Shown: positions 43,101 through 52,185 of the stretch, piece by piece | Layout of the letters: every line of letters begins with the position of its first letter | Numbering within the stretch: the stretch's first letter is position 1 | Origin: Bostrychus sinensis | Taxonomy: Eukaryota > Chordata > Actinopteri > Gobiiformes > Eleotridae | Length of the DNA stretch: 64,000 bases | NCBI GenBank assembly: GCA_020698575.1 | Contig: CM036243.1 | Span: forward strand, 12,391,903-12,455,902 | Reading direction: 5' to 3' | The notes under the pieces: generated by a model | Told to the model about the DNA's origin: nothing | The model's database searches: none | The model's input: only the letters and a program-made list of their open reading frames with translations | Program-made: the position numbers and the translations under genes

Positions 43101-45658
43101 GTTATACTGACACACAGAATATTGCAAATGTCAGTCATATTATATATATAAAAAATAACCACTCATTTAACTTTGTCAATTTCAATAATATTGAGAGTAA
43201 CAATATAAAGTGGAAAAAAATGTTTCTTTGTTTATTCTAAAATGCACACTGTAGACAGGTAGCCAGTTTCCAAGTTGGAAAATCACCTTCACCTGTAGAA
43301 GGAAGCGAGTTTTGAGTCTTGAGTCCGTGCTGCTGCGCCACCTAGTGGACAAAATGCTAGCTGAACTACCATTCAACTGTCCACTGTAGTTTACTGAACA
43401 TGAAAGCAAAACAACAGTTTCCTCTTAAAAATGCAATACACAGCTAAGGATGGTGTCTGCAATGGCACTGCTACTGCTGGTTTCTTGTTATTTGTTAATA
43501 TATACTGTACATGTATCTTAAACATCAGGGCAACCAGAAGAGTGATGATGCTGCCCGTTTGAATTATTTTGATGCTGTATATTATTTTTTATAAGTGAAG
43601 AATTTCAGTGATCCACAAAGCAAATCTTTTAGTGTGTGGTGGTACAGATGGGCCGTGCTGCTGTGATAACTGTGCTTTGGATGTGTGCGAGTGTATCGTG
43701 AGTAGAGGATTAGGACTAAGCATTAGATTAGAGAGGTTGTTTTTAATTCAGCATGGAAAAGCCATTAGATTTGAATGGCTGTGTGTTCTTATCAGTGTCA
43801 AGATCTTGACTGATGCCTAGAATAAGATTTTTTACCAAATGTTGCATATTTATTTTTAGGATGACCTGTCTGTGCCTTTACTACAAGAGAACCTGGACAG
43901 TTCATCAGGGGTCCTCTTTCCATTTTATGATCCTGACACACACATGCTTTACCTGGCTGGGAAGGTGGGTCTAGAATAAATCCCGTATTGCTCAATATTG
44001 TTTCCTTTTTTTTTTTTTTTTTTTTAATTTCCAATCATTTTTCTTCCTCCCAGGGTGACGGCAATATCAGGTACTATGAGATCAGCTCAGAAAAGCCATA
44101 TCTTCATTTTCTTACAGAGTATCGCTCTACTGTGCCTCAAAAAGGAATGGGTAAGACATAATATGTACAACCCAACTTACAAGACAAAATGGAAATGTAC
44201 TGAATGTGCCATACTAGCTCCTTAGTGAATATTATTGTATGCATGTTTCTATACTGAGGTTGTTGGCCTCTAAGCAAGCTGGTGCCGTCTTTGCAAATAG
44301 GCATACAGTATTTGAATAACCAAATTAGTGGAGTACACTGAGTTTGTAGATTATGGAAAGTGACACAACAAGCACTCCACAGAGACAATAGGTGTTTAAT
44401 TGTAGAGCTTCTGCTAATTAGTGCCTTTGTATAGAATGCGGCTGACTCCACACCACTGATTATTACATCCTGATTATATAATATAGGAAAGTCCTAAGTT
44501 GTGCTGTATGCAAATAGTGTGGAACATGCTCAAGCACAGAAGAATGGCCACTGTGAATATTTTCCCATTTGGCTCCTTTCTTTTGGTTTGTAGAAAAATG
44601 TTCATAGTAAAAACCTGAAGTAAAGTGAAATTCAGCATTTCCTTCATGTTCCTTGTAAATTGTATTTGTGTGTCTTCTGTAACAGGTATAATGCCAAAGA
44701 GAGGTCTGGATGTGAGCTCCTGTGAGGTGTTCAGGTTTTACAGATTAGTGACAATCAAAAGTCTCATAGAGCCGCTGTCTATGATTGTACCTCGAAGGGT
44801 AAGAGCACAAACTGACATTATCTTAAGACACATGCTCTGGTGTCTACTCCCACAGCTGACCGGTGCACTATATGCTTTCAGTCGGAGTCTTACCAAGAAG
44901 ATATATATCCAATGACTGCTAGTAACAAGCCTGCACTAGCAGCAGAAGAGTGGCTCAGCGGGATAGACAAAGGTCAGAAATTAGTCCTTTATTCACTCAA
45001 CGATGGTTTTTGTTTTGTTTTAAACTATTCTGGAAAGCAAGCAGCTTCATCTTGGGATATGCAATCATTGTCTACATGTTTGATCCTAGTATGTGAAGAT
45101 TATTAACCATCATATAAAAGGTAATGTCAATAGTAATACTCTAGTACAATGTGTATTAAAAGTAAATTATGCCAGGTTCAAATTTTAGGAATTACAGGGT
45201 AAACATTTTGCATGAGAATTTATAGGCCCTATTAGGGTTTGTAAACAGAAAGACTGTGCTCCAAAACAATGGTGCCATAAACTAGACCGTAATACATTTT
45301 CTGTAGAGTATTTAGCATTAGCCACAAAATATTGCAAATAATAAATAATGAAAACCAATCGACCGCATGTATGCAATATCAGAGCCTGGTTAGAAAATAT
45401 TAACAAGTTTATTACCGTTTAGCTGTTTCATTTAACCCTCCTACACCCTTAAGACATTTTTTCATGTTAGCATAGATTTTGCCTCAGGTGAGTATTTTTA
45501 GATGAATTTTCAGATTTCAGAATTTTTTTTAGAAAAATCCTCTTAAAAAGGTGTCTAAAAAAATTGTCACCCCAATAATATTTTTTGTGACATTGACAAC
45601 ATTTTTTATAAAACAATGTCATTGCCATATAATTTCACATTTTTATCAAGTATTTCAT

Positions 45659-45741
<83 letters not shown>

Positions 45742-48700
45742 GTAAGATCCAAACGAGACCATCGCCTGAGCCGCCGCAGTTCATTGGGAGCAACTGCGGA
45801 GGCTACACGGCTCATTGCATGATGGGAAAACACACACCGGTGAGTGGTGAACGGACAGGTGATTGGATCTGAGTTTAGTGCTGATCAGAAACGTAATGCA
45901 CGACACTTCACTGCCCTCCTCTCCTTCTTCCCCTGCCTCTTTTTTAAAATACAGACTAAAGTTACAGTTTTGACCTGGATAAACCAACACACGCGAGAAG
46001 TGGATTTCGGGCGTGATGGTGCGTGATCTGAGCCACAAACTGTCTGACTTCAGTACAGGCGTATTTCCCCTCCTCTCATTGCAGGCCGTGCACTCTTGTT
46101 CACAATCCAGGCGAGGTGCAGTTCATCTGGAATGAGCCTAATGCGAACAAGTGAACGAGCAAAAGCAACATGAGTGACCAAAAAGACACATTGCTAAATG
46201 GACAATTCTGCTTCAAATCGTCACCAGACAGCAATATAGACAAAACAAAAGTTATGTGCAGTCTATGCAAGGATGAGTTCAATTACTACTGAAGTAACAC
46301 AGTTCATAGTATTCACACTGTTGTGAACCACAACAATTATTAATTGAAGAATTAAACTTATTTTTGTTAAAGTTCTAAAAGAGATTACAGCATGCTTTTT
46401 TAGGCAGGTTTTGTGTATTTGTTGGTTGTACCTTATTTAGGCAAACTTTGTCTGAGTTACAGGTCTCAAAGAGACTAGAAATATATTTTCTTTGCAAGTT
46501 TTGTTTGCATTGCACAAGTTTACAGTAAATTATATGAAGGTTAATTCAAAATAAATGTCCTAAATTTACAATTTTGTGTTTGTACGTGAATTCATAATAC
46601 GATTAATTGCGATTAATAACTGGTAGTTATTAACCACAGTATTTTGCCAGTTACCACAAATCTTACTTTCTTAAGTTAACTTTAGTAAATGCAGCTGACT
46701 ATCAGATCTGGTGATATTTATTCAAAGTAAACTGTAACAAATATATAAACAACAACCACTAGTTTCTGCCATCTAAAAACCTAAAATTTAATGTTAAGTG
46801 CTGTTGTTACCAAACTGCTTGCACAACTTATTTGAATGAACTTGTGAAAGGGTCTATAGTCATGACCTGGAGACCAGAACTCTAAATTTAAGATTGTACT
46901 TCATTAAATCAATAACAGGATGTTCTAATCGGTCCTGTGTCAGATTATTCTCTTAATGGCTGTGACTGGGGCTGTGTGCACTCTTTACTCCATCTCGTAG
47001 TACAAAGTGAAGGGACAGAAATGGCTTTAGTGAATAATGATATAACCAGAAGCAATTAAAGAGTGCATACCTCCACCCTGACATTGACCCTATCTTGCAA
47101 TGGTCTAGTACCCACACCTGGACTCAAACCAACGGATCTTATAGTTCAGGAGTAAATGCTCTATATTGAGCCACGAAGCCTTATAGGACTGTATATCTCA
47201 CAGTGGTAGATGAAACAATAAAACAAACTTGTTCTGTTAATGTCTCCTTTTGGCTCAAGTTTCTATCTCTGACCCTGTGCCACAAAAATTCCAGGATCCA
47301 GACCAAACTCTAATAATTTCTTCCTTGGCCTTTTAGGGACCTTTCTTGAATATTTAATCAAAATCAAACCATTACTTCTTGAGTTATCTTACTAACTCCT
47401 TCATACAACATGTAGCAGTACTAGTTTAGTCTGTAACTTCTCCATTGGTTTATTTTTTGACTTTACATTAATCAAGCAAACATTGTTCTTTCCTTAACTA
47501 AAATAAATACTTGTATATGGGTCTGCAGCCTTCTTGTCCATGAAGAGTTTTTCAGTGCACATTAATAAAATATTGTGTAGAGTGCAGCTCATATTTCCCC
47601 TTGTCTCTCTGACTTACAGGCCCGGTGCTGATGTCCCTGAAGCCTGGAAGTCAAGCGGAGGAGTCTTATTCCGATCTGAGCAAGGCTTTGGGAAACTCGC
47701 TGGATACTCACAGGGCTCCGAGCCGGCCGGGCATGCTACAGCTATCATATATTCAGGACCAGCTGGCCACCAAAGAATGCAATGAGGACAGCAGTCTATC
47801 GGCGGAGGACAGCAGTCGGTTGCCACTTAGTAATGGGGAAGACCTTGCATTTTGCTCTCCTCCAAAGACAGAGAATGAGGTAATGGATTGGTGGTGTTGT
47901 CAAATAGATCAATAGATTTGTTGTTTATGTGCATAATTTTACAAAAGATCTATTTTTGTCTGTTATATTTAATCAATTGGTATGGTCTCTTTCAATTCAA
48001 GTTTGAGAAACACAGATTAAACTATGTCTGAATATAGCTGGATACACATAAGCAAATTATAACACGGGGCAGTAACAGCATACGCAGAATAAAGTGTCTC
48101 CAGACCAATGCAATGTGAAAAATACACCGATCAGGCAGGTTAAGTGAATGACATTGATTATCTCTTCATTGCGGCAAATGTTAGTGGGTGGGATATGTTA
48201 GGGAGCATGTGCACATTTTGTACTCAAAGCTGATGTAGCTAGATGACTTGGTGAGAACATCTCCAAAACTGCAGCTCCTGTGGGGTGTTCCCAGTCTGCA
48301 GGGGTCAGTATCTATCTAAAGCAGTCCAAGGAAGCAACAGCAATGAAGGAGTCCAACAAGTTACTGTAAATCAGGGATGCCCAAACTTTTTCGGCTCGCG
48401 AGCTACTTTTAAAATTACCCAGGGTAGGAGATCTACCTAATTTTTTTTTTACCCATTATTTCAAATCGGCACAGAGTGGTGGGCGTTTATCAGCTATTAT
48501 TATTGCAGTTATTAAACATAAAAATTAAAATAGAAAATAACCAATTGATAAAGTCAGATCTTATTACACTGAAATTAAAATGATTCAATATCAGCATTAA
48601 CTCACAACAAACTACTGAAGGACAAAATCAGAGCAAACAGGTAGAATACATCAGGCTCTGACTCCTTCCTCACCTGTCTCCTCCCTGATACTGCTGCCTC

Positions 48701-51700
48701 TCGTCCTGTGTGCGTGCGTGCGTTTGCGTCAGCCCCATGGCAGTGTTCAGCGCGGCCGTAAGCAGCGAGCCGCCCACAGCCTCCATAACAGAACTGAAGT
48801 GAAAGCGGACAAAACTCTGATTGTTATTAAGTTGCTATTAAGTATTCGTAGCTCGTAGTATTCGTAGCTTAACCCTCAGAAGCCCACGGTTGCAAAATTG
48901 CAACATGTATTTGAAACAACCTTGTAGTGCCTATTGCTGCTGAATATAAATAAAAACTACAAATCCCAACACCCTAGACCTCAAACTTTAAAACTGCAAC
49001 ATTTTTGGCGGGAAAAAATTGATACATTCAGGCAGGCTTTGCTCTAAGTTCACACAACATGGCTGGAGGCTTCTAACACCACATCTCTCTGTTTTGGCAC
49101 AATTTTATCAATTTTCCAAGTAAGTACTTTATGTGTAATATTTTTTTTCTTTATTCTAAACATGTTTAGTCATAAAAAAATGTTTTAATTTAACAAATTA
49201 GTGTAATGTATATTATGTAGAGTGATTTTTACGGATGTTGTAAAATCGCAACACTGGGCTTTAATGGTCGTCCATTGGCCAAACAATATGTATTGTTATT
49301 GCTCAGTTATTGGTAGCAATTCAACTATATTTATAGGCATAATGCAGTCATAATCTGTAGTGTGTTATATTATACACTCACTGGCCACTTTATTAGGCAC
49401 ACCTGTCCAACTGCTCGTTAACACAAATTTCTAATCAGCCAATCACATGGCAGCAACTCAATGCATTTAGGCTGTAGCCATGGTCAAGACGATCTGCTGC
49501 AGTTCAAACCCAGCATCAGGGGAAGAAAGGTGATTTAAGTGACTTTGAACGTGGCATGGTTGTTGGTGCCAGACGGCTGGGCTGAGTATTTCAGAAACTG
49601 CTGATCTACTGGAATTTTCACGCACAACCATCTCTAGGGTTTACAGAGAATGGTCCGAAAAAGAGAAAATATCCAGTGAGCGGCAGTTCTGTGGGCGAAA
49701 ATGCCTTGTTGATGCCAGAGGTCAGAGGAGAATGGCCAGACTGGTTCGAGCTGATAGAAAGGCAACAGTAACTCAAATAACCACTTGCTACAACCGAGGT
49801 CTGCAGAAGAGCATCTCTGAACGCACAACACGTCCAACTTTGAGGAAGATGGGCTACAGCAGCAGAAGACCACACCGGGTGCCACTTCTGTCAGCTAAGA
49901 ACAGGAAACTGAGGCTACAATTTGCACAGGCTCACCAAAATTGAACGATAGAAGATTGGAAAAAAGTTGCCTCGTCTGATGAGTCTCGATTTCTGCTGCA
50001 ACATTCGGATGGTAGGGTCAGAATTTGGCGTCAACAACATGAAAGCATGGAACCATCCTGCCTTGTTCAGGTTCAGGCTGGTGGTAGTGGTGTAATGGTG
50101 TGGGGGATATTTTCTTGGCATACTTTGGGCCCCTTAGTACCAACTGAGCATCGTTGCAACGCCACAGCCGACCTGAGTATTGTTGCTGACCATGTCCATC
50201 CCTTCATGACCACACTGTACCCATCTTCTGATGGCTACTTCCAGCAGCATAACGCGCCATGTCATAAAGCTCCAATCATCTCAGACTGGTTTCTTGAACA
50301 TGACAGTGAGTTCACTGTACTCAAATGGCCTCCACAGTCATCAGATCTCAATCCAATAGAGCACCTTTGGGATGTGGTGGAACGGGAGATTGGCATCATG
50401 GATGTGCAGCCGACAAATCTGCAGCAACTGCATGATGCTATCATGTCAATATGGACAATTGAAGGCAAAAGGGGGTCCAACCCGGTACTAGCAAGGTGTA
50501 CCTAATAAAGTGGCCGGTGAGTGTATATCTAAACTATAAATTTTATTTATGTTTCAGTTTCTCAATATCAGTTAGCCATTTGTGGTAAAATGTTTTTTGT
50601 CATTTTTTTAAACTAAACTTTAAACGTTTGGTCTCCAAATCAAATCAGTTAATTTCATTAACATAAAATTGCATCAACTCATAGCCTTTAGTTAAAGAAC
50701 ATACTTCTTACAGGGTAATAGAATGCCAGAGAAAACTCTCAATATCAGTTAGCCATTTTTGTTAAAATGTTATTTTATTAAACTAACATTAATATTTGGT
50801 CAAAAATCAGTTAATTTTATTTAGATAACATTGCATCATCTCAGTGAATTTTTAAAAAATATTTTGTAATTTTCTTACAGTTTTAAAATTTTACTGTTTA
50901 TTGTGCTGTTCAAAGCTGTTTGATATTATTAAAGTTAATTTTAAAACACTTGTAATGTTATTTATTCTTAATTAACAAGATTTTGTGTACCAGTGATTCT
51001 TGCAACCACTAAGACCCAATGTTGCAATATTGCAACGTTTTCACAAATTGCTCAGAAAAAAAAAAAGTGAAAAAAATTTTATTTTCCTGATCAGAGGTCT
51101 ATTACTGTAAAGTTAAAAAGGAGAAAAAAATTTTGTATCCACAAACTCTACTGCTTGGGCTTCTGAGGGTTAAGTTCGTAGCTCGTGCGGTTTACTCGCG
51201 CTTCCGCGGTGGCATGTGATTTAATTTGGAAACACAGGGCTCCGCGATCTACCCGGACTACCTTTATGATCGACCGGTAGATCGCGATCGACGCATTTAT
51301 GCGCCCCTGCAGTAAAACAATGTGTTGAAGAAGTTAATGCTGGTTCTGATAGAAACGCGGTTGCATATGGGGCTGCATATTAAGTAGGCTGGCATAATCA
51401 TAACATCATAACCAATATTAGGCAGTGGTCATAATGTTGTGCCTGATCAGTGGCTGTACAACCTTGGGGCAAGCCCCAGATAGGGAGAACCATTCGCCCA
51501 TTAACTGGACCGAAACCGAAAACCAGGTAGTGTTTAAGTACTGGTATCGACAAAATCTGAACGGTACCCAGCCCTACTGATGTATGAATGTGTTAATGTG
51601 ATTGTTGTAGTGTGTTTGGGGGTGGTCAGACAGGTGTTAGGTGAGAAATGGCTGACACAAGGGCAGCTGTGGCTACAGAGGTAAGTTTATCACCACCAGT

Positions 51701-52185
51701 GTGTAACTGAGGAGTAAATGACTAATGGACTATTGTAAAGCGCTTTAAGAAGCCATGGGTTTGAGTGTGGACTCCGACAATTTGCCGAATGTCTGCTCTT
51801 ACTCCCATGATTTCCTGTTAGGAAAGCACAATATATATTTAATTCTTGCTTATTTATTATTCAAATGAGGAAAATAAAGAAGCCAGTCCCACTCTAAATA
51901 AATGGGTGTGATTAGACCTGCACCACATCTCTTTTTTGTTTTACTTGACATGTGTCTTGCTCCACCCTACAAGTCAAAGCCTTTGTATTCGTAACTATCA
52001 CCTAAAACTGCTTTAAACTAATACCATATTGTGTGTTTTGTCTCTAGATGCGGCTGAAGTTCCACAAACAGCAGGAGGAGATTCGACGACTCAGGGAGCT
52101 CCTGAACCAGAGAGACGTGCGCATCAAGCAGCTCGAACTGGAGATCAACAACACCAAAAACACACAGCCTCCCAGTTCACTTTGA
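13135..52185 (+). CDS. coro2a: Coronin 2A (WD-repeat actin-binding protein)
   Basis: Coronins are WD-repeat actin regulators; coronin 2A has also been linked to nuclear corepressor complexes. Coding exons: 13135-13149, 34395-34595, 36872-36988, 37513-37662, 38135-38314, 42159-42275, 43860-43964, 44054-44150, 44686-44798, 44882-44972, 47620-47879 and 52048-52185 (stop TGA), giving 527 residues; human CORO2A is about 525. The N-terminal coronin motif [16 protein letters not shown] is at about residues 8-23. WD repeats follow ([14 protein letters not shown] with [27 protein letters not shown] with YDYQIMIWNL; a third ending CKDRKIR; then [12 protein letters not shown] and [12 protein letters not shown]). 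[17 protein letters not shown] begins the conserved extension. The last exon is a coiled coil ([16 protein letters not shown]) as in trimeric coronins. VPITRS and [11 protein letters not shown] favour 2A over 2B, while the five-codon MTVSK leader resembles CORO2B's MTVTK. Translation could also start at the exon-2 ATG (34395), giving 522 residues. Confidence 0.96.
15207..15326 (+). repeat. Eroded partial SINE, same family as 10140-10536
   Basis: TGGTGCACAATGGTAGAGTG, CTGCCTCTCAGCAAGCAGGA and GGTTTTGATCC align in order with the tRNA-like head and B box of the complete SINE at 10140-10536. It is on the opposite strand, heavily diverged and cut short before the body. Confidence 0.7.
15329..15363. 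repeat. Perfect inverted repeat, 16-bp arms and 3-nt loop
   Basis: AGTATTCATTCATTAA, the loop TTC, and then the exact reverse complement. It directly follows the partial SINE, whose family tail is (GAAT)n. The palindrome may therefore derive from two opposed tails. Confidence 0.9.
17385..17960 (+). repeat. Composite repeat: body plus internal tRNA-like segment
   Basis: The body, GGTTAGCG then GGTCGGATTTTGATGAAATT and CCAAGGAAGAAATTATTAG, is followed by GATACTAACTCAAGCCACAA. Then comes a tRNA-like block (GGCTTTGTAACTCAAG, TTTACCCCTGAACTAGAAG, AGTTTGAGTCCAGGTCTGGG). The same order recurs at 32.64-33.05 kb and, inverted, at 47.4-47.04 kb. Confidence 0.7.
17961..24788 (+). other. coro2a intron 1, middle part
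   Basis: This is AT-rich intronic DNA. A fragment of the composite repeat is recognisable near 24.70-24.78 kb (GTGAGATAGGACC, GATACTAACTTGAGCCACAA). A stretch near 23.57 kb (AGGGCTGAGCAATATAA) resembles the end of a MITE. I see no supported exon or RNA gene. Confidence 0.45.
24789..25080. mobile_element. Non-autonomous hAT-like MITE with 8-bp target duplication
   Basis: The element begins AGGGCTAGGTACTG and ends CCGGCCCTAG, giving imperfect terminal inverted repeats. The octamer TTATGAAT is duplicated perfectly at 24781-24788 and 25081-25088, and 8 bp is the hAT-type duplication length. Internal GGTACC/GATACC words match the fragment at 51.54-51.58 kb. No coding capacity. Confidence 0.8.
25260..25692 (+). 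promoter_or_regulatory. coro2a: Candidate second promoter and non-coding first exon of coro2a
   Basis: An isolated GC-rich block (GCAACGCGGGGGATGAGGAG, CTCGTCCCGTCCCGTC) lies inside 21 kb of AT-rich intron and ends at a strong donor, CAGG|GTGAGTG (25692/25693). Spliced to 34395, which starts with ATG, it would give a protein starting [10 protein letters not shown], equivalent to the usual MSWHPQ start of CORO2A. A long upstream reading frame (25337-25648) is present in this leader. The assignment is inference from composition and splice signal. Confidence 0.5.
25693..27758 (+). other. coro2a intron 1, stretch without recognisable elements
   Basis: AT-rich intronic sequence of 2.1 kb. I find no supported exon, RNA gene or transposon boundary here. 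Confidence 0.45.
27759..27998. mobile_element. Tc1-like MITE (about 240 bp)
   Basis: The ends are TACAGTACTGAGCAAAAGTC (left) and CTAAAACTTTTGCACAGTAC with AGTA (right). They are inverted repeats of each other with few mismatches and are flanked by TA. The interior has no transposase. The end sequences match the class of fish Tc1/mariner ends of the GCAAAAGTC type. Confidence 0.75.
27999..29574 (+). other. coro2a intron 1, further non-coding stretch
   Basis: AT-rich; nothing beyond short homopolymer tracts (for example the T-rich run near 28.88-28.90 kb). Confidence 0.45.
29575..29669 (+). other. Possible alternative leader exon in coro2a intron 1
   Basis: A short, less AT-rich block (CTCCAGCGCTGAAACTTGGC) ends at the donor GCGAAG|GTGAGC. 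It contains ATGs, but a frame from them would join exon 2 out of phase, so it could only be an untranslated leader or a chance match. Weak evidence. Confidence 0.2.
29760..30190. repeat. Degenerate repeat rich in (A)GGACTAAAC words
   Basis: GGACTAAACCA, GACTAAACCATGGACTTAAC, CTGGACTAAACC, GTCTAAACTAGGACTAAAC and AGGACTCAAC recur with irregular spacing. The block ends in GTGCGGCCCTAG, which looks like a transposon terminus. The family is not identified. Confidence 0.45.
31560..31840 (+). repeat. Composite repeat, copy with truncated body
   Basis: A remnant body is followed by the tRNA-like block (GGGCTTTGCAGTTCAATGCA, TTTACCCCTGAACTAGAGG, CATGTCTTGGTCTGG) and by the shared tail TTTACCATGGATGATAGGGC and AATGCTTCTAGTG. 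The order is the same as in the other copies. Confidence 0.65.
31920..32023 (+). other. Possible alternative leader exon or enhancer in coro2a intron 1
   Basis: A GC-richer block includes the E-box TCATGTGAC (31928-31936) and GTAGTCGGGGCGCTGTAG. It ends at a near-ideal donor, TGTGCAG|GTAAGTG (32023/32024). No coding frame joins exon 2 in phase. It could equally be a conserved enhancer; comparison with other fish is needed to decide. Confidence 0.25.
32640..33048 (+). repeat. Composite repeat, near-complete copy
   Basis: The body starts GGTAGGTTAGCAAGATAACT and GGTTGGATTTTGATGAAACC. It continues through CCACTGTAAGATATGGAG and GTTTTATTGTGC to the tRNA-like block (GGGTTTGTGGCTCATTAGAT, TTCACCCATGAACTGGCAG, GATTTCAGTCCAGATCTGGG). 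It ends CCATTGTAAGATAGG and AAGTGCTTCTAGTTG. This is the best copy for defining the element. Confidence 0.75.
33049..34394 (+). other. coro2a intron 1, last part
   Basis: Mostly AT-rich. About 33.45-33.62 kb is less AT-rich than its surroundings and could be a conserved non-coding element, but no splice-flanked reading frame matches a known protein. The acceptor of exon 2 is CTGTCTCAG at 34386-34394. Confidence 0.4.
34596..36871 (+). other. coro2a intron 2
   Basis: A 2.3-kb AT-rich intron. I see no repeat boundary, RNA gene or extra exon in it. Confidence 0.5.
36996..37033. repeat. Poly-C then (CA)n microsatellite next to a splice donor
   Basis: A C-run and about ten CA units begin only seven bases after the coro2a exon-3 donor (ACG|GTTTGTG at 36988/36989). 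The tract is expected to vary in length. Confidence 0.9.
38850..40624. mobile_element. hAT-like non-autonomous element, GACTTG-rich, with 8-bp target duplication
   Basis: The element begins CAGGGGTGTGGAC and ends GGTCCCTCCTCTG, imperfect inverted termini. The octamer ATACACAC flanks it exactly at 38842-38849 and 40625-40632. Sub-terminal DNA is made of many GACTTGGACTYG-type words on both sides. The centre is interrupted by a Tc1-like insertion. No hAT transposase is present. A fragment of the same family is at 54.25-54.35 kb. Confidence 0.88.
39208..40184 (-). pseudogene. Truncated Tc1/mariner transposon and transposase pseudogene
   Basis: On the minus strand, 39930-39658 encodes the N-terminal helix-turn-helix region ([28 protein letters not shown]). 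After a frameshift, 39667-39245 encodes the start of the DDE catalytic domain ([15 protein letters not shown], first catalytic Asp present). The frame fails after GSVMVQGG. The region bearing the second Asp and the Glu, and one terminal repeat, are missing. The surviving terminus (GTTTAAGTGTTCCCTTTAGG, ending GAGCACTGTA at 40184) is at the high-coordinate side. It cannot be active. Confidence 0.85.
40776..41263. repeat. Long inverted repeat, about 155-bp arms around a 174-bp spacer
   Basis: The left arm (40776-40934) begins CTAAAACACTACAG and ends GCAAATTTCAAAGA. The right arm (41109-41263) begins TCTTTGAAATTTGC and ends CTGTAGTGTTTTAG. Internal blocks also match in reverse complement (AGGTCCTATCCTTT against AAAAGGGTAGGACCT; GCACACAAGC against GCTTGTGTGC). 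Identity looks high, with a few small indels. It is the core of the fold-back element. Confidence 0.85.
42276..43859 (+). other. coro2a intron 6
   Basis: AT-rich; a short (TA)n run near 43.14 kb is the only simple repeat seen. No exon supported. Confidence 0.45.
45661..45739. repeat. (AT)n microsatellite, about 40 units
   Basis: An uninterrupted AT dinucleotide run of 79 bases in coro2a intron 10. Reading frames through it (alternating Tyr-Ile) are artefacts. Confidence 0.98.
45750..46630 (+). pseudogene. Remnant of an hAT-type element with a BED-like zinc-finger fragment
   Basis: A less AT-rich block is followed by an ATG at about 46171 opening a short frame. That frame contains [16 protein letters not shown] and then a stop. 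The C-x2-C spacing followed by a hydrophobic/aromatic segment resembles the start of a BED zinc finger of hAT transposases. The His half is lost. GATTAATTGCGATTAATA near 46.60 kb is a word often found in fish hAT elements. Boundaries are uncertain. Confidence 0.45.
47043..47405 (-). repeat. Composite repeat, inverted copy
   Basis: Read on the minus strand it starts GTTAGTAAGATAACTCAAG and GGTTTGATTTTGATTAAA. It passes GGCCAAGGAAGAAATTATTA and GAAACTTGAGCC, then the clearest tRNA-like block of the family: GGCTTCGTGGCTCAATATAG, TTTACTCCTGAACTATAAG and TTGGTTTGAGTCCAGGTGTG. It ends AATTGCTTCTGGTTA. It is in coro2a intron 10. Confidence 0.75.
49371..50527 (+). pseudogene. Full-length Tc1/mariner element with an inactivated transposase
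   Basis: Inverted termini TATACACTCACTGGCCACTT and AAGTGGCCGGTGAGTGTATA abut TA. The transposase is on the + strand; its N-terminal helix-turn-helix part (about 49530-49735) is frame-broken. A stop (TGA, 49942-49944) interrupts the catalytic domain just before the block with the first Asp ([10 protein letters not shown]). The last frame (50047-50505) carries [10 protein letters not shown] and [12 protein letters not shown] with the catalytic acidic residue. The second catalytic Asp is replaced by His ([11 protein letters not shown] instead of QQDNAPCH). The C terminus is scrambled after MSIWT. The element is defective at several points. Confidence 0.9.
50561..50860. repeat. Imperfect tandem duplication, period about 177 bp
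   Basis: CTCAATATCAGTTAGCCATT occurs at 50561 and again at 50738. Similar downstream text follows each (AAAATGTT, AAACTAA, TTTGGTC, ATCAGTTAATTT, ATTGCATCA). It is inside the piggyBac-like element, just after the Tc1-like insertion. Confidence 0.75.
51535..51583. repeat. Terminal fragment of the hAT-like MITE family seen at 24.8 kb
   Basis: AAGTACTGGTATCGACAAAA and GAACGGTACCCAGCCCTA correspond, in reverse complement, to the left end of the MITE at 24789-25080 (AGGGCTAGGTACTGTTCAGA). Confidence 0.6.

Larger units (their letters stand above)
48869..51173. mobile_element. piggyBac-like element bounded by TTAA
   Basis: The element starts TTAA-CCCTCAGAAGCCCA (48869) and ends TGGGCTTCTGAGGG-TTAA (51173). 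These are inverted termini beginning CCC directly inside duplicated TTAA, the piggyBac signature. Internally, words such as TTGCAAAATTGCAA and GTTGCAATATTGCAACG recur near both ends. No transposase is recognisable outside the Tc1-like insertion at 49371-50527. Confidence 0.8.
48372..51309. mobile_element. hAT-like element hosting a nested piggyBac-like element
   Basis: The left end CAGGGATGCCCAAACTTTTT and the right end GACGCATTTATGCGCCCCTG form imperfect inverted termini. They are flanked by CTGTAAAT (48364-48371) and CAGTAAAA (51310-51317), an 8-bp duplication with two differences. Sub-terminal AGATCTACC and GATCTACCCGG words appear on both sides. No transposase is seen. It lies in coro2a intron 11. 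Confidence 0.7.

Noticed and set aside
45551..45872. Frames with long Tyr-Ile repeats on both strands
   Set aside because: They are translations of the (AT)n microsatellite.
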